64,000 nucleotides of DNA from Pinibacter soli. Its GTDB lineage: Bacteria; Bacteroidota; Bacteroidia; Chitinophagales; Chitinophagaceae. Shown piece after piece: positions 27,068 through 36,482 of this stretch (its first letter is position 1; each line of letters opens with the position of its first letter). Location: assembly GCF_029961145.1 (NCBI RefSeq), contig NZ_JASBRG010000003.1:62001-126000 (forward strand), given 5' to 3'. Both the position numbers and the translations under genes were made by a program. The notes under the pieces were generated by a model. That model made no database searches and was not told where the DNA came from. It was given only the letters and a program-made list of their open reading frames with translations.

Positions 27068-27919
27068 ATGAACAAACTAAAAATCGCTGCGACACTTGTT
27101 GGCCTGGAGTTGGCATATTCAATATACAACTGGGTTATCTTTTTCGCCCACGTTTACCAGAATAGACATTCAAGTGTATCAGAAGTATCGTGGGTTCATG
27201 TACTGGTTTCTGTGTTTGGGTTAGTGGCTTATGTGCAATTTCTTGTTACAAGGTTTAAATACTCTCAATTGCTGCGAATATTCGTGTTTTATCAATGCTT
27301 TACAGGCATAATTTGGACTATTAATTGGTTGCTGTTGTATACAAGAACAACTCTTGATATGTTTGAAAGTACCCCTGACTTTTTCCGCATTGCATTTACC
27401 ACCCTTGCATTGCTTGTTATAAATTTTATTTCGCTTTTAGCGTTGCAAAATTGTCGGGTTCCAAAATACCAAACATACAATAACGGCATAGGAAATGTGT
27501 CAACATTTTCTCCTGTTATTAAGAATCTTCGTTTCATGCATCGGGTAATTGATATAGTTTTTCTGGGTGTTGTTTTCTATAACAACATATCATATGCCTA
27601 TCAAAGATTCATAAGTGACGCACAGCTTATTATAATGGAACTGCTGCTGATTTTTATCTATTACTTCGTTATGGAAGCCGCTTTCAAAGTAACCATTGGA
27701 AAAATAGTTTCGCGGACCATTGTTGTAGATGAACGCGGCCAAAAAGCTGGATCGTGGGACGTTATGAAAAGAGCCTTATCTCGTTTCATTCCTTTTGATG
27801 CGCTTTCTTTTCTTTTCCGTAATCGTGGCTGGCATGATGAACTCAGCGGCACTTATGTGATTCACGACAAGTATGAATGGGAAGCAGAAGCAGACGCTTT
27901 CGATACTTATTTTACCTGA
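27068..27919 (+). CDS. RDD-family integral membrane protein
   Basis: 283 residues from the ATG at 27068, 29 bp after the DUF3999 gene and so likely co-transcribed. The N-terminal half has four hydrophobic helices; the C-terminal half is an RDD domain (MHRVIDIVFLGVVFYNN, with R and D in the first helix, then YYFVMEAAFKVTIGKIVSRTIVVDERGQKAGSWDVMKRALSRFIPFDALSFL). RDD proteins include ion antiporters and accessory membrane proteins. As third member of a DUF2339/DUF3999 cassette its role is unknown. Confidence 0.85.
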   Translation: MNKLKIAATLVGLELAYSIYNWVIFFAHVYQNRHSSVSEVSWVHVLVSVFGLVAYVQFLVTRFKYSQLLRIFVFYQCFTGIIWTINWLLLYTRTTLDMFESTPDFFRIAFTTLALLVINFISLLALQNCRVPKYQTYNNGIGNVSTFSPVIKNLRFMHRVIDIVFLGVVFYNNISYAYQRFISDAQLIIMELLLIFIYYFVMEAAFKVTIGKIVSRTIVVDERGQKAGSWDVMKRALSRFIPFDALSFLFRNRGWHDELSGTYVIHDKYEWEAEADAFDTYFT

Positions 27920-28005
27920 GAATCTGAATCCGAGCCAACTACAACGTTGGTCCCTTAAAACCCCGTCTTCGCGATTTGTTCACATTTTCCAACGCTGAAA
28001 ATCAC

Positions 28006-28013
28006 TAAATTTG
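28006..28013 (+). promoter_or_regulatory. Candidate -7 element before the thiolase
   Basis: TAAATTTG fits TAnnTTTG, 69 bp before the ATG at 28083. The -33 position has TTTT rather than TTTG. Confidence 0.3.
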
Positions 28014-28082
28014 ACCCTAGTCTAAATTAAACATTCATGAGAATTGCAGCTTAAATGTCGCAGTTCCAACACATTGCCATTT

Positions 28083-29267
28083 ATGAAACAGGAAGAAGTT
28101 TATATCATCTCAGCAGTACGCACGCCAATGGGAAGTTTTGGTGGCGCTTTAAAAGAATTTTCAGCAACAAAATTGGGTGCGATCGCCATTAAAGGCGCGT
28201 TGCAAAAAGCAGGAGTCGATCCTTCATTGGTTGACGATGTTTTGATGGGCTGCGTGATCCAGGCAAATCTTGGTCAGGCGCCAGCAAGACAGGCAGCAAA
28301 ATTTGCCGGCCTGCCAGACAAAGTGAATTGTACAACAGTAAATAAAGTTTGCGCCAGCGGCATGAAATCTCTCGCCAGTGCAGCACAAAGTATTTTATTG
28401 GGAGATGCGGACATCGTAGTAGCTGGCGGTATGGAAAGTATGAGCAACGTACCTTTCTATGCAGACTCAATGCGTTGGGGAAACAAATACGGCAACGCTG
28501 CTTTCATTGATGGTTTGGCGAAAGATGGATTAACTGATGTGTACGATGGAAAAGCAATGGGCAACGCTGCTGAGCTTTGTGCGAAAGATTGCAATATCAG
28601 CCGTGGCGAACAAGATGCCTTTGCTGTAGAAAGTTACAAACGTTCGCAATCTGCATGGAACGAAGGGAAATTTGCTGATGAAATTGTGCCTGTGGAAATC
28701 CCACAACGCAAAGGGGATCCTGTTTTGTTTAACAAAGATGAAGAACCTTTCAACGTTAAGTTTGATAAAATTCCTGAACTGAAACCTGCTTTCGTTAAAG
28801 ACGGAACAGTAACCGCTGCAAACGCATCAACGATGAATGATGGAGCCGCGGCACTTGTACTAATGAGCAAGTCAAAAGCAGAAGCATTGGGATTAAAACC
28901 AATTGCAAAAATTATTGGCTACGCAGATGCTGAACAGGCACCCGAGTGGTTTACAACTACCCCTTCACTGGCTGTTCCAAAAGCGGTAGAAAAAGCCGGT
29001 TTAAAAATGAGCGATATTGAATACTTCGAATTGAACGAAGCATTTGCTGTTGTAGGTATTGAGAACACCCGCCGCATGAAACTTGATCCAGCAAAGGTAA
29101 ACGTGCATGGCGGTGCAGTAGCTTTGGGACATCCGTTGGGAGCAAGTGGCGCAAGAATAATTGTTACACTCATAAACGTATTAAAACAAAACAAAGCACG
29201 CTACGGAGCTGCCGGCATTTGCAATGGCGGAGGAGGAGCAAGTGCGATGGTGATAGAAGTGATTTGA
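28083..29267 (+). CDS. Acetyl-CoA C-acyltransferase (thiolase)
   Basis: 394 residues from the ATG at 28083. Thiolase motifs: acylated Cys in [25 protein letters not shown] (NEAF), [18 protein letters not shown] with active His, and [13 protein letters not shown] with the second Cys. Tetrameric biosynthetic/degradative acetoacetyl-CoA or 3-ketoacyl-CoA thiolase; chain-length preference cannot be read from sequence. Monocistronic here: own upstream gap and a strong terminator downstream. Confidence 0.94.
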   Translation: MKQEEVYIISAVRTPMGSFGGALKEFSATKLGAIAIKGALQKAGVDPSLVDDVLMGCVIQANLGQAPARQAAKFAGLPDKVNCTTVNKVCASGMKSLASAAQSILLGDADIVVAGGMESMSNVPFYADSMRWGNKYGNAAFIDGLAKDGLTDVYDGKAMGNAAELCAKDCNISRGEQDAFAVESYKRSQSAWNEGKFADEIVPVEIPQRKGDPVLFNKDEEPFNVKFDKIPELKPAFVKDGTVTAANASTMNDGAAALVLMSKSKAEALGLKPIAKIIGYADAEQAPEWFTTTPSLAVPKAVEKAGLKMSDIEYFELNEAFAVVGIENTRRMKLDPAKVNVHGGAVALGHPLGASGARIIVTLINVLKQNKARYGAAGICNGGGGASAMVIEVI

Positions 29268-29281
29268 GAATTTGAAGATTT

Positions 29282-29323
29282 GAGATGCAACATTCGTTAT
29301 AGAGTGTTGCATCTCTTTTTTTT
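29282..29323 (+). terminator. Terminator of the thiolase gene
   Basis: GAGATGCAACA / TGTTGCATCTC, 11-bp stem, 12-nt loop, then T8. The loop and stem sequence closely match the valS terminator at 29388-29425 read on the other strand. Confidence 0.88.
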
Positions 29324-29387
29324 GCAGGTTCGATATTGTGATGAAAGAAGAGAGATTAAAGGTTTCTATCAAGCAAACATAAAAATG

Positions 29388-29425
29388 AAAAGGTGCAACA
29401 CTCAATAAAGAATGCTGCACCTTTT
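29388..29425 (-). terminator. Terminator of valS
   Basis: On minus: AAAAGGTGCA stem closing on TGCACCTTTT, then CATTTTT. It is a diverged copy of the hairpin at 29282-29315. Confidence 0.78.
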
Positions 29426-29445
29426 TATTTTCAAATTAGTACATT

Positions 29446-32118
29446 TCAAATTGCCCTCAAGCTCTCCTCAATCACTTTAATCTTGTCTTCAGCATCTGCT
29501 TTTTTCTTTCTTTCAAATTCCACAACTTCGGGTTTTGCATTTTGAACAAAACGTTCGTTGCTTAATTTTTTTTCTACAGATGCTAAAAAGCCTTTTTGAT
29601 ATTCCAGCTCTTTTTCCAGCTCCTCCTTCTGATGTCCTGTATTTAAAGGTGTTTCAGTAACAAGGTAGAATTTATCTTTTCCAACAACAACGTTGATCGA
29701 TTGAGCAACAGCATCAGTGGCAAAAGCAAAGCTCTTCGCGTTTACTTGTTTGCTTAACAGCTCCGTAATGTCGCTGTATGCAGATTGCTCATTGCTTTGA
29801 ATACTCAGTTCAATTGTTTCTTTTGGTTTCAATTGTGCTTTATTTCTGGCATCACGAACTGCAGTGATGGAATCTTTCAGCAAATTTCCTTTTGCCAAAA
29901 TCGCCTTATCAACCTTGCTAATTGGCGCAAATTGTTTTACACATAAATCTTCATTTCTTTCTTCCAGCAAATGATAAATTTCTTCTGTTACAAATGGCAT
30001 GTATGGATGCAGTAGATGTAGCAAGTCTGTAAAGAATGCAATTGTTTTCTGATAGACACTATCATTGATCGGTTGCTCAAAGCCTGGCTTCGCCCACTCG
30101 AGATACCAGCTACAGAAGTCATCCCAAATGAGGGAGTAGATTGTTTTCAAAGCCTCACTCAGGCGGAACTGTTTCATCAACGAATCCACTTCTGTTTTTA
30201 CTTCATTCAAACGGCTCTCAAACCAGCTGATAGCAAAAGTGGAATTGTCGCCTGAATTACTATTGTCAATTCTTGCTTCCCACATTTTCACCAGCTTCAA
30301 TGCGTTCCATATCTTATTGTTGAAGAAACTTCCTTGCTCCAAAGAAGATTCGTCAAACAGCAAATCATTTCCTGCAGGAGATGAGATCATGATACCAAAA
30401 CGAACCGCATCTGCACCGTATTTGTCAATCAACTCAAGCAAATCAGGAGAATTGCCAAGACTCTTACTCATCTTCCTTCCTTGTTTATCACGCACCATTC
30501 CGGTGAAGTAAACGTCTTTGAAAGGAATCTGCTTTTCATATTCCAAACCTGCCATTACCATTCTCGCCACCCAGAAGAAAATGATATCTTGTCCGGTAAC
30601 CAAAACAGAAGTAGGGTAGTAATATTTTACTTCAGCGTTGCCTGGATCGGAAATGCCATTGAATACTTCACTAGGCCATAACCATGAAGAGAACCAGGTA
30701 TCCAGCACATCTTCGTCTTGTTTAATATCGTTGATGGTAAACGGGGAAGAAGTGAGTTGATCATTAAACTGATCACCACCTGCGGACCACTGTGTTTCAA
30801 ACAACATGAATGCCTCCTCACGAGTCGCAGCTACGACACATGTGCCATCAGGAGAGTACCATGCAGGAATTTGCTGTCCCCACCAAAGCTGGCGGCTGAT
30901 GCACCAATCCTTCACGTTTTCCAGCCAATATTTATATGTAGCCAAAAATTTATCGCCCGGATGTATTCTGATGTCACCATCAACAACGGCTTTCAATGCA
31001 GGCTCTGCCAGCTCTTTCATTTTAAGGAACCACTGTGTGGAAATGCGTGGTTCTACAACAACGCCTGTACGCTGGCTGTAACCAAGGCGTGTTTGATATT
31101 CTTCTTCCTTAACCAAAAATCCTTTTTCAGTTAATTCAGCAATGATCTTTTTTCTTGCTTTGAAACGGTCTTCTCCAACATAAATTTGTGCTGCCGCGCT
31201 CAATGTACCGTCCTCATTCAATGTATCTACAACTTCAAGATTGTGCTTCAATCCTAAGTTATAGTCATTGATATCGTGCGCAGGTGTTACTTTCAATGCA
31301 CCTGTACCAAATGAAGGGTCAACGTATTCATCGAAAATAATTGGAATACGGCGGTTGATCAACGGAACAACCGCGAATGCACCTTTCAGTTTTGTATAAC
31401 GTTCATCATTTGGGTTTACGCAAATAGCAGTATCACCCATAATGGTCTCTGGACGCTGCGTTGCAATGGTAATGCAACCAATGTTTTTGCCATCGGCGCT
31501 AACCAGGTCATATTTTACATGATACAGTTTGCCCTGCAGGTCTTTGTATTCAACTTCTTCATCACTCAGAGCCGTTTTAGCCGCCGGATCCCAGTTGATC
31601 ATGCGGGCGCCGCGATAGATCAATCCTTTATTATAGAGGTCAACAAAAACGTTAATAACCGCTTTGTAATAATGATCGTCCATGGTAAAGGTCACACGGC
31701 TCCAGTCCACACTACAACCCAATCTTTCGATCTGGTTGTAGATGATGCCACCGTATTTTTCTTTCCATTCGAATGCGTATTTTAAAAACTCCTCGCGACT
31801 AAGGTCAGCCTTTTTAATGCCTTTTTCTTTATCCAGCATTTGCACCACCTTCGCTTCTGTAGCAATAGAAGCGTGGTCGCTACCAGGAACCCAGCAAGCG
31901 TTAAAGCCGCTCATGCGAGCCTTTCTCACCAAAATATCCTGCACCGTTTCATTCAAAGTATGGCCCATGTGCAATACGCCGGTGACGTTTGGTGGCGGAA
32001 TCACCACTGTAAACGCCGGACGATTGTCGGGTTTGCTGTTGAAATAGCCTTTCTGTTGCCAATGCTTGTTCCATTTGCCTTCTACACTTGCAGGAATAAA
32101 ATTTTTACTGAGTTCCAT
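29446..32118 (-). CDS. valS: Valine--tRNA ligase
   Basis: 890 residues from the ATG at 32118 (MELSKNFIPASVEGKWNKHW). Class I motifs: HMGH at 50-53 in PPPNVTGVLHMGHTLN, and KMSKS in GRKMSKSLGNSPDLLELIDKYGADAVRFG. An editing (CP1) domain lies between, with TQRPETIMGDTAI and FGTGALKVTPAHDINDY. It ends in the C-terminal coiled coil (KEELEKELEYQKGFLASVEKKLSNE) typical of ValS. Monocistronic, with its own terminator. Confidence 0.97.
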   Translation of the reverse strand: MELSKNFIPASVEGKWNKHWQQKGYFNSKPDNRPAFTVVIPPPNVTGVLHMGHTLNETVQDILVRKARMSGFNACWVPGSDHASIATEAKVVQMLDKEKGIKKADLSREEFLKYAFEWKEKYGGIIYNQIERLGCSVDWSRVTFTMDDHYYKAVINVFVDLYNKGLIYRGARMINWDPAAKTALSDEEVEYKDLQGKLYHVKYDLVSADGKNIGCITIATQRPETIMGDTAICVNPNDERYTKLKGAFAVVPLINRRIPIIFDEYVDPSFGTGALKVTPAHDINDYNLGLKHNLEVVDTLNEDGTLSAAAQIYVGEDRFKARKKIIAELTEKGFLVKEEEYQTRLGYSQRTGVVVEPRISTQWFLKMKELAEPALKAVVDGDIRIHPGDKFLATYKYWLENVKDWCISRQLWWGQQIPAWYSPDGTCVVAATREEAFMLFETQWSAGGDQFNDQLTSSPFTINDIKQDEDVLDTWFSSWLWPSEVFNGISDPGNAEVKYYYPTSVLVTGQDIIFFWVARMVMAGLEYEKQIPFKDVYFTGMVRDKQGRKMSKSLGNSPDLLELIDKYGADAVRFGIMISSPAGNDLLFDESSLEQGSFFNNKIWNALKLVKMWEARIDNSNSGDNSTFAISWFESRLNEVKTEVDSLMKQFRLSEALKTIYSLIWDDFCSWYLEWAKPGFEQPINDSVYQKTIAFFTDLLHLLHPYMPFVTEEIYHLLEERNEDLCVKQFAPISKVDKAILAKGNLLKDSITAVRDARNKAQLKPKETIELSIQSNEQSAYSDITELLSKQVNAKSFAFATDAVAQSINVVVGKDKFYLVTETPLNTGHQKEELEKELEYQKGFLASVEKKLSNERFVQNAKPEVVEFERKKKADAEDKIKVIEESLRAI

Positions 32119-32506
32119 TGTTTTTAATAAAATTTTGCCGCAAAATTTACAATGCGGAGGGCTGCAAAAATAATCAAAAATGGAACGCAAAAATGGAACG
32201 CAGATAACGCAGATTGAGCAGATTGCCGCAGATGAGATGGCACACGGATGACGCGGATTGGACGGATTTTCATGGATCTATTTTAATAGTTGAATAACTG
32301 AGTAAAAGAGTATCTGAATTGCTAGACAGCGGGGTATGTGCTAAATAGTTTGATGGTCGTGCTTGAAAAAATCAGTGTAAATCTGCTAAATCAGCGTCAT
32401 TTGCGTACTTTCTTCATTTTCAAATCCCCAAATTTTCAAATTCCTAAACTATCTTTGCATTCCCTTTCACTAAGCCTCATTTTTAACACCGAACCAAAAA
32501 AACATC
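32119..32506. other. Gap between divergent valS and oxidoreductase genes
   Basis: 388 bp without a gene. Holds degenerate AACGCAGAT/GACGCGGATT repeats (about 32170-32280) with partial complements near 32365-32405 (AAATCTGCTAAATCAGCGTC), and TTTTCAAAT words at 32411-32445. Promoters for both genes must lie here. Confidence 0.5.
32450..32457 (+). promoter_or_regulatory. Candidate -7 element before the Gfo/Idh/MocA gene
   Basis: TATCTTTG, identical to the motif before pdhA, 49 bp before the ATG. No clear -33 element. Confidence 0.35.
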
Positions 32507-33550
32507 ATGCAGCCTATTAAAACAGCGCTATGCTCTTTCGGCATGTCCGGCAGATTGTTTCATGCTCCGTTTATTGAAACGTTGTCCTACTTTGAATTGT
32601 ATGCCGTATGGGAGCGTAGTAAAAAGCTGGCAGCTGAAAAATATCCATCTATTATTTCTTACGACAATTATGAAGATTTGCTTGCAGATGATGCCATCGA
32701 ACTGGTAATCGTCAATACGCCAAACGCCACTCACTTCGAATACGCAAAAAAGGCTTTGCTGGCAGGCAAACATGTGATAGTAGAGAAGCCATTCACTGTA
32801 CATTCTGACCAGGCGAAGGAGTTGCAAACCCTTGCTGAGGAACAAAGCAGAAAACTTGCAGTGTACCACAATCGCAGGTTTGACAGTGATTTTAAAACGG
32901 TTAAGAAAGTGATCGATGAGGGTTACCTCGGAAAAATTGTGGAAGCTGAAATTCATTTCGATCGTTATAAACAGGAGCTTAGTCCAAAAACGCACAAAGA
33001 AATGCCGGGCGACGGCACCGGCGCATTATATGATTTAGGATCTCACTTAATTGATCAGGCATTAACGCTCTTTGGCTTGCCTGAAGCAGTCTTCGGGGAT
33101 ATCCGTATCATTCGCGAAATCTCTAAAGTGGATGATTATTTTGAAGTGCTGCTGTATTATCCTGAATTAAGGGTAAGACTAAAAAGTAGTTATCTTGTAC
33201 GTGAAGCGCTTGCTGCATACAGCTTACACGGTACTTTGGGTTCTTTTGTGAAATCGAGAGGGGATGTGCAGGAAGCAAATCTTGATAAAAAAATATTGCC
33301 GAATACTGCGGATTGGGGCGTTGAACCAGACACTGAAAAAGGATTGTTGCACACCGAAAAAAACGGAACAGTTGTTCGCGATTACATTGATACACTCCTT
33401 GGAAATTATAATGATTATTTCAGGCAGGTATACGAAGCGATTCGGCTTGACAAGCCCGTTCCCGTTAGCGCTGAAGATGGCCTGAATGTTATTCGTGTAA
33501 TTGAAGCCGCATTTGAAAGTAGCGAAGGGAAGAAGGTTGTGAAGTTTTAG
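32507..33550 (+). CDS. Gfo/Idh/MocA-family NAD(P)-dependent oxidoreductase
   Basis: 347 residues. Rossmann N-domain (LCSFGMSGRLFHAPFIETL), VIVNTPNATHFEYAKKALLAGKHVIVEKPFT with the conserved EKP lysine, and a C-terminal alpha/beta domain with GTGALYDLGSHLIDQAL carrying the catalytic His. GMSGRLFHAPF is the pattern of YvaA/scyllo-inositol-dehydrogenase-like members. Exact sugar or cyclitol substrate unknown. Stands alone. Confidence 0.92.
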   Translation: MQPIKTALCSFGMSGRLFHAPFIETLSYFELYAVWERSKKLAAEKYPSIISYDNYEDLLADDAIELVIVNTPNATHFEYAKKALLAGKHVIVEKPFTVHSDQAKELQTLAEEQSRKLAVYHNRRFDSDFKTVKKVIDEGYLGKIVEAEIHFDRYKQELSPKTHKEMPGDGTGALYDLGSHLIDQALTLFGLPEAVFGDIRIIREISKVDDYFEVLLYYPELRVRLKSSYLVREALAAYSLHGTLGSFVKSRGDVQEANLDKKILPNTADWGVEPDTEKGLLHTEKNGTVVRDYIDTLLGNYNDYFRQVYEAIRLDKPVPVSAEDGLNVIRVIEAAFESSEGKKVVKF

Positions 33551-33575
33551 AAATTAGGAGTTAGGGAATCCGTAG

Positions 33576-33594
33576 GGGCGTATCGCATACGCCC
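33576..33594. repeat. Hairpin GGGCGTAT-CGC-ATACGCCC
   Basis: Perfect 8-bp arms, preceded by TAG. Second copy of the palindromic element at 23197-23215. Confidence 0.65.
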
Positions 33595-33644
33595 TGCAAT
33601 AACACCACGCTGCCTCGCGTGATACCGCGTTTTTAAATAATAAA

Positions 33645-33668
33645 GCTGCATCCAGTATTGAATGCAGC
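33645..33668 (-). terminator. Terminator of the secreted two-domain protein gene
   Basis: On minus GCTGCATT...GATGCAGC with a T-rich tail (TTTATTATTT), 20 bp after the stop of the gene at 33689. Confidence 0.6.
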
Positions 33669-33688
33669 CTATGAAGAATTCTTAATTG

Positions 33689-34819
33689 CTAATTGTGTTT
33701 TCTTTTAATCCTTATCGTCGCGTTCTGCGAAAGGCTGCTCGATAAATAAACTTCCTGTCGCTGGTTTCCATCATACAATACCATCAATGCTGTATTGGGC
33801 GGGTATTTGCCGAGATTTTCAGCAAACATGCTCAGTTCATTTATTTCTTTGGTTTTGTCTAATACGATGTAGATGTTCAATGCCGTCGCCGCAAGCTCTT
33901 GCTTTACAAGAATCGGCTGATTATTCAGAAGGACCGAAATAATGTCACCATCAATTTCTCCGTTATCATAAAAACTAACCCGGACAGAATCCGAAGTCAC
34001 AACAAGATCGTGACTGTATGTGTTCTTCCTTTTTTCAAATGCTTTGATCAGTAACTCATTTTCTGACGGAACTTGCGGAGCTGCTGCAATGGCAATGGGA
34101 CCAACCACAGGTGTTGCTGTTTTCACTACAGTTTGCTTCGCGGCTTTGAGCGATTCTTCTTTTTCAATTATAGCAACAACAGCAGGCGTGTCGTTAGCAA
34201 CGACAGGTGTTTCTGTTTTAGCTATATCAGCAGTGTCTTTTGCAATAACCAAGGGATTCGTTTTTGCAACGACTGGAGTATCTTTAACTACGGGCTTTTC
34301 GTTCTCAACAATTACGTCTTGTTGCTGTGGTTGCCAAAATCTTTTCGCAACAGAATTTTTTATCAGGCTGTCTTGTTTATTTTCTTCATCAGCGTCAAGA
34401 TCGAATGTAACACGGAGCTCGGGGCAGGTATATTTATATTTTGGATCGCTTGAAAAATAGCCGTTGATATTGCTTTTCACTCTCGAAACCACAAGTGTTC
34501 CCGTGAAGTCCATATAGCAATTAACGCCATCAATATCTTTTGCACGGAAATAAGTAATGGGAATATTGTCTATTGTAATTGTTCTGGAAGCTTTGTCATA
34601 GTTGCCATGAATGTAAACGCTCTGATAACCGTTTTTGAAATAGTAACCTAAAATACCAACGACTTCACTACCTTTTTGCTTAATGATCATCTCTGCGAGA
34701 TAATTGTTGTGGCGCCCTGAAAGCATTACGTCGGCGTTGCCATACCAGCTGCCGGTAACATTCTGAGCCTGGATACTTAAATGAAAGAGAACAGAAAGAA
34801 GTAATAATTTCGTTCGCAT
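33689..34819 (-). CDS. Secreted two-domain protein of unknown function, paralogue A
   Basis: 376 residues with signal peptide (MRTKLLLLSVLFHLSIQAQ). Domain 1 (about 20-150) starts NVTGSWYGNADV and is beta-rich, lipocalin-like in pattern, with Cys in GVNCYMDF and KYTCPELRVTF. A Val/Ala/Pro/Thr-rich low-complexity linker of ~100 residues follows. Domain 2 (last ~100 residues) reads SVRVSFYDNGEIDGDIISVLLNN...FAENLGKYPPNTALMVLYDG...EVYLSSS. The same two domains occur in the genes at 51454 and 52562, so these form one family. Exported; function unknown. Confidence 0.85.
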   Translation of the reverse strand: MRTKLLLLSVLFHLSIQAQNVTGSWYGNADVMLSGRHNNYLAEMIIKQKGSEVVGILGYYFKNGYQSVYIHGNYDKASRTITIDNIPITYFRAKDIDGVNCYMDFTGTLVVSRVKSNINGYFSSDPKYKYTCPELRVTFDLDADEENKQDSLIKNSVAKRFWQPQQQDVIVENEKPVVKDTPVVAKTNPLVIAKDTADIAKTETPVVANDTPAVVAIIEKEESLKAAKQTVVKTATPVVGPIAIAAAPQVPSENELLIKAFEKRKNTYSHDLVVTSDSVRVSFYDNGEIDGDIISVLLNNQPILVKQELAATALNIYIVLDKTKEINELSMFAENLGKYPPNTALMVLYDGNQRQEVYLSSSLSQNATIRIKRKHN

Positions 34820-34918
34820 AGTTTGTCGTGGTACTAAAATGTATTAAAATTCATGCCAGTTAAAGGTTTTTGCTGTTATTTAAGATATTAGATTTATAAT
34901 GGCCCGGCTTAGATAAAA

Positions 34919-35356
34919 TTACTTTAAATATCGTTTGATTTCACGCTCGGTATCGCGTTGTTTGATGGTTTCTCGTTTATCATGAAGTTTTTTACCTTTT
35001 CCAAGTCCTATCTCGATTTTGGCCAGGTTTTTATCGTTGAAAAAAATACGGAGCGGAACAATGGTATAGCCTTTCTCAGTAGTTTTTCCCTGTAGCTTTT
35101 TCAACTCTTTTTTGGTAAGCAGCAGCTTGCGTTCCTGCGTTGGCTCGTGTTTGTAAAGAGTTCCAAAAGCGTACTCAGAAATGTGCAGGCTTTTAATGTA
35201 CATTTCGCCTTTGTGCAAATAACAATAGCTGTCATTGAAACTTACCTTTCCTGCACGCAATGATTTCACTTCCGTTCCAACCAGTACAATCCCCGCTACA
35301 TAAGTGTCTTCAATGTAGTATTCGTGAAAAGCCGATCTGTTTCTAATTTCTGCCAT
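34919..35356 (-). CDS. smpB: SsrA-binding protein SmpB
   Basis: 145 residues. NRSAFHEYYIEDTYVAGIVLVGTEVKSLRAGKVSFNDSYCY is the SmpB oligonucleotide-binding core, with HEPTQERKLLLTKKEL and the basic C-terminal tail GKGKKLHDKRETIKQRDTEREIKR that enters the ribosomal decoding site. It binds tmRNA in trans-translation; the tmRNA gene itself is not in the window. Lies 105 bp downstream of accD on the same strand, with a repeat between. Confidence 0.96.
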   Translation of the reverse strand: MAEIRNRSAFHEYYIEDTYVAGIVLVGTEVKSLRAGKVSFNDSYCYLHKGEMYIKSLHISEYAFGTLYKHEPTQERKLLLTKKELKKLQGKTTEKGYTIVPLRIFFNDKNLAKIEIGLGKGKKLHDKRETIKQRDTEREIKRYLK

Positions 35357-35377
35357 TTTGATTTGCTATGAAAATAG

Positions 35378-35458
35378 AACGCAGATTATCAAGATTGTCA
35401 TGATCAATTACGATCTTATCATGAAAAATCATGACAATCTGCGTCATCTGCGTTCTAA
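35378..35458. repeat. Inverted AACGCAGATT element between accD and smpB
   Basis: Left arm GAACGCAGATTATCAAGAT with TTGTCATGATC; right arm AATCATGACAATCTGCG...ATCTGCGTTC. Same family as the glgC-glgB cluster; folds as a long hairpin. Confidence 0.75.
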
Positions 35459-35461
35459 ATA

Positions 35462-36376
35462 TTAGTTCTTAAAGAGAACAAGAAGTGTTGAAAGTCTTTC
35501 TTTCAAAGCCTTCCTATCTATTATAAAATCCAAAAAGCCATGCTCCAATAAGAATTCGCTTCTTTGGAAACCTTCTGGAAGATCTTTCTTAATTGTTTCT
35601 TTAATTACACGAGGTCCGGCAAAACCGATCAGGGCGCCAGGCTCCGCGATGTTTAAATCTCCCAACATACCAAATGACGCAGAAATACCACCAAAAGATG
35701 GATCGGTCAGGAAGGAAATGTAAGGGATTTTAGCGTCCGTCAATTGAGATAATTTGCCGGAAACCTTCGCCAACTGCATCAGAGAGAATGCGCTCTCCAT
35801 CATACGGGCGCCACCACTTTTACAGATGATCATCAATGGTGTTTTGTGCTCAATCGCATAATCAACCGCTCTTGAAATTCTTTCTCCCATTACGCTACCC
35901 AATGAACCACCGATAAATTCGAAGTCCATGCAGGCAATTACAAAATCTTCGCCATCAACTTTACCTGATGCAACACGAATGGAATCGGTAAGGTCCGTTT
36001 TCTTCCATGTTTCTTCCAGTCGTTTTTGATAGGGTTTAAGATCTGTAAAGTGTAAAAAGTCTTTTGAACGGATGTTTTCAAACATCACATTATGTTCGCC
36101 ATTGTCGAAAATGATGTCGAAATATTCTGAACTACCAATACGGTGATGGTAATTACATTTTGGGCAAACAAACAGATTTTCCTTCAACTCAGTAACCGTA
36201 GATATATAATTACATTCAGGACATTTTGCCCAAAGTCCCTCTGGTGTTTCTTTTTTTTCGGAAGTAGTTGTCAGGATACCTTTCTTGATGCGCTTGAACC
36301 AACTTGATTTTGATTCTTCACTCTGACCGTCTTCTCCGGCAAGATTAGCTGAAAAATCGTCTTCGTTTTTTGCCAT
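35462..36376 (-). CDS. accD: Acetyl-CoA carboxylase carboxyltransferase subunit beta
   Basis: 304 residues. Four-Cys zinc ribbon CPEC...CPKC near residues 52-75 (WAKCPECNYISTVTELKENLFVCPKC), then the crotonase-like carboxyltransferase core with GSLGSVMGERISRAVDYA, CKSGGARMMESAFSLMQLAK, SFLTDPSFGGISASFGMLGD and the oxyanion/CoA stretch EPGALIGFAGPRVIKETI. Pairs with AccA (not nearby) to transfer CO2 from carboxybiotin to acetyl-CoA, first step of fatty acid synthesis. Confidence 0.96.
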   Translation of the reverse strand: MAKNEDDFSANLAGEDGQSEESKSSWFKRIKKGILTTTSEKKETPEGLWAKCPECNYISTVTELKENLFVCPKCNYHHRIGSSEYFDIIFDNGEHNVMFENIRSKDFLHFTDLKPYQKRLEETWKKTDLTDSIRVASGKVDGEDFVIACMDFEFIGGSLGSVMGERISRAVDYAIEHKTPLMIICKSGGARMMESAFSLMQLAKVSGKLSQLTDAKIPYISFLTDPSFGGISASFGMLGDLNIAEPGALIGFAGPRVIKETIKKDLPEGFQRSEFLLEHGFLDFIIDRKALKERLSTLLVLFKN

Positions 36377-36482
36377 GCGTTTAAAAAGTTTAAAAAATGG
36401 GCGGCTAAGATAGGAATTTAGTTGAAAGGTGAAAATTGAAAGTTGAAAACCGGAGTTGAGCTAGCTGGAGAGAAGCGCCATA

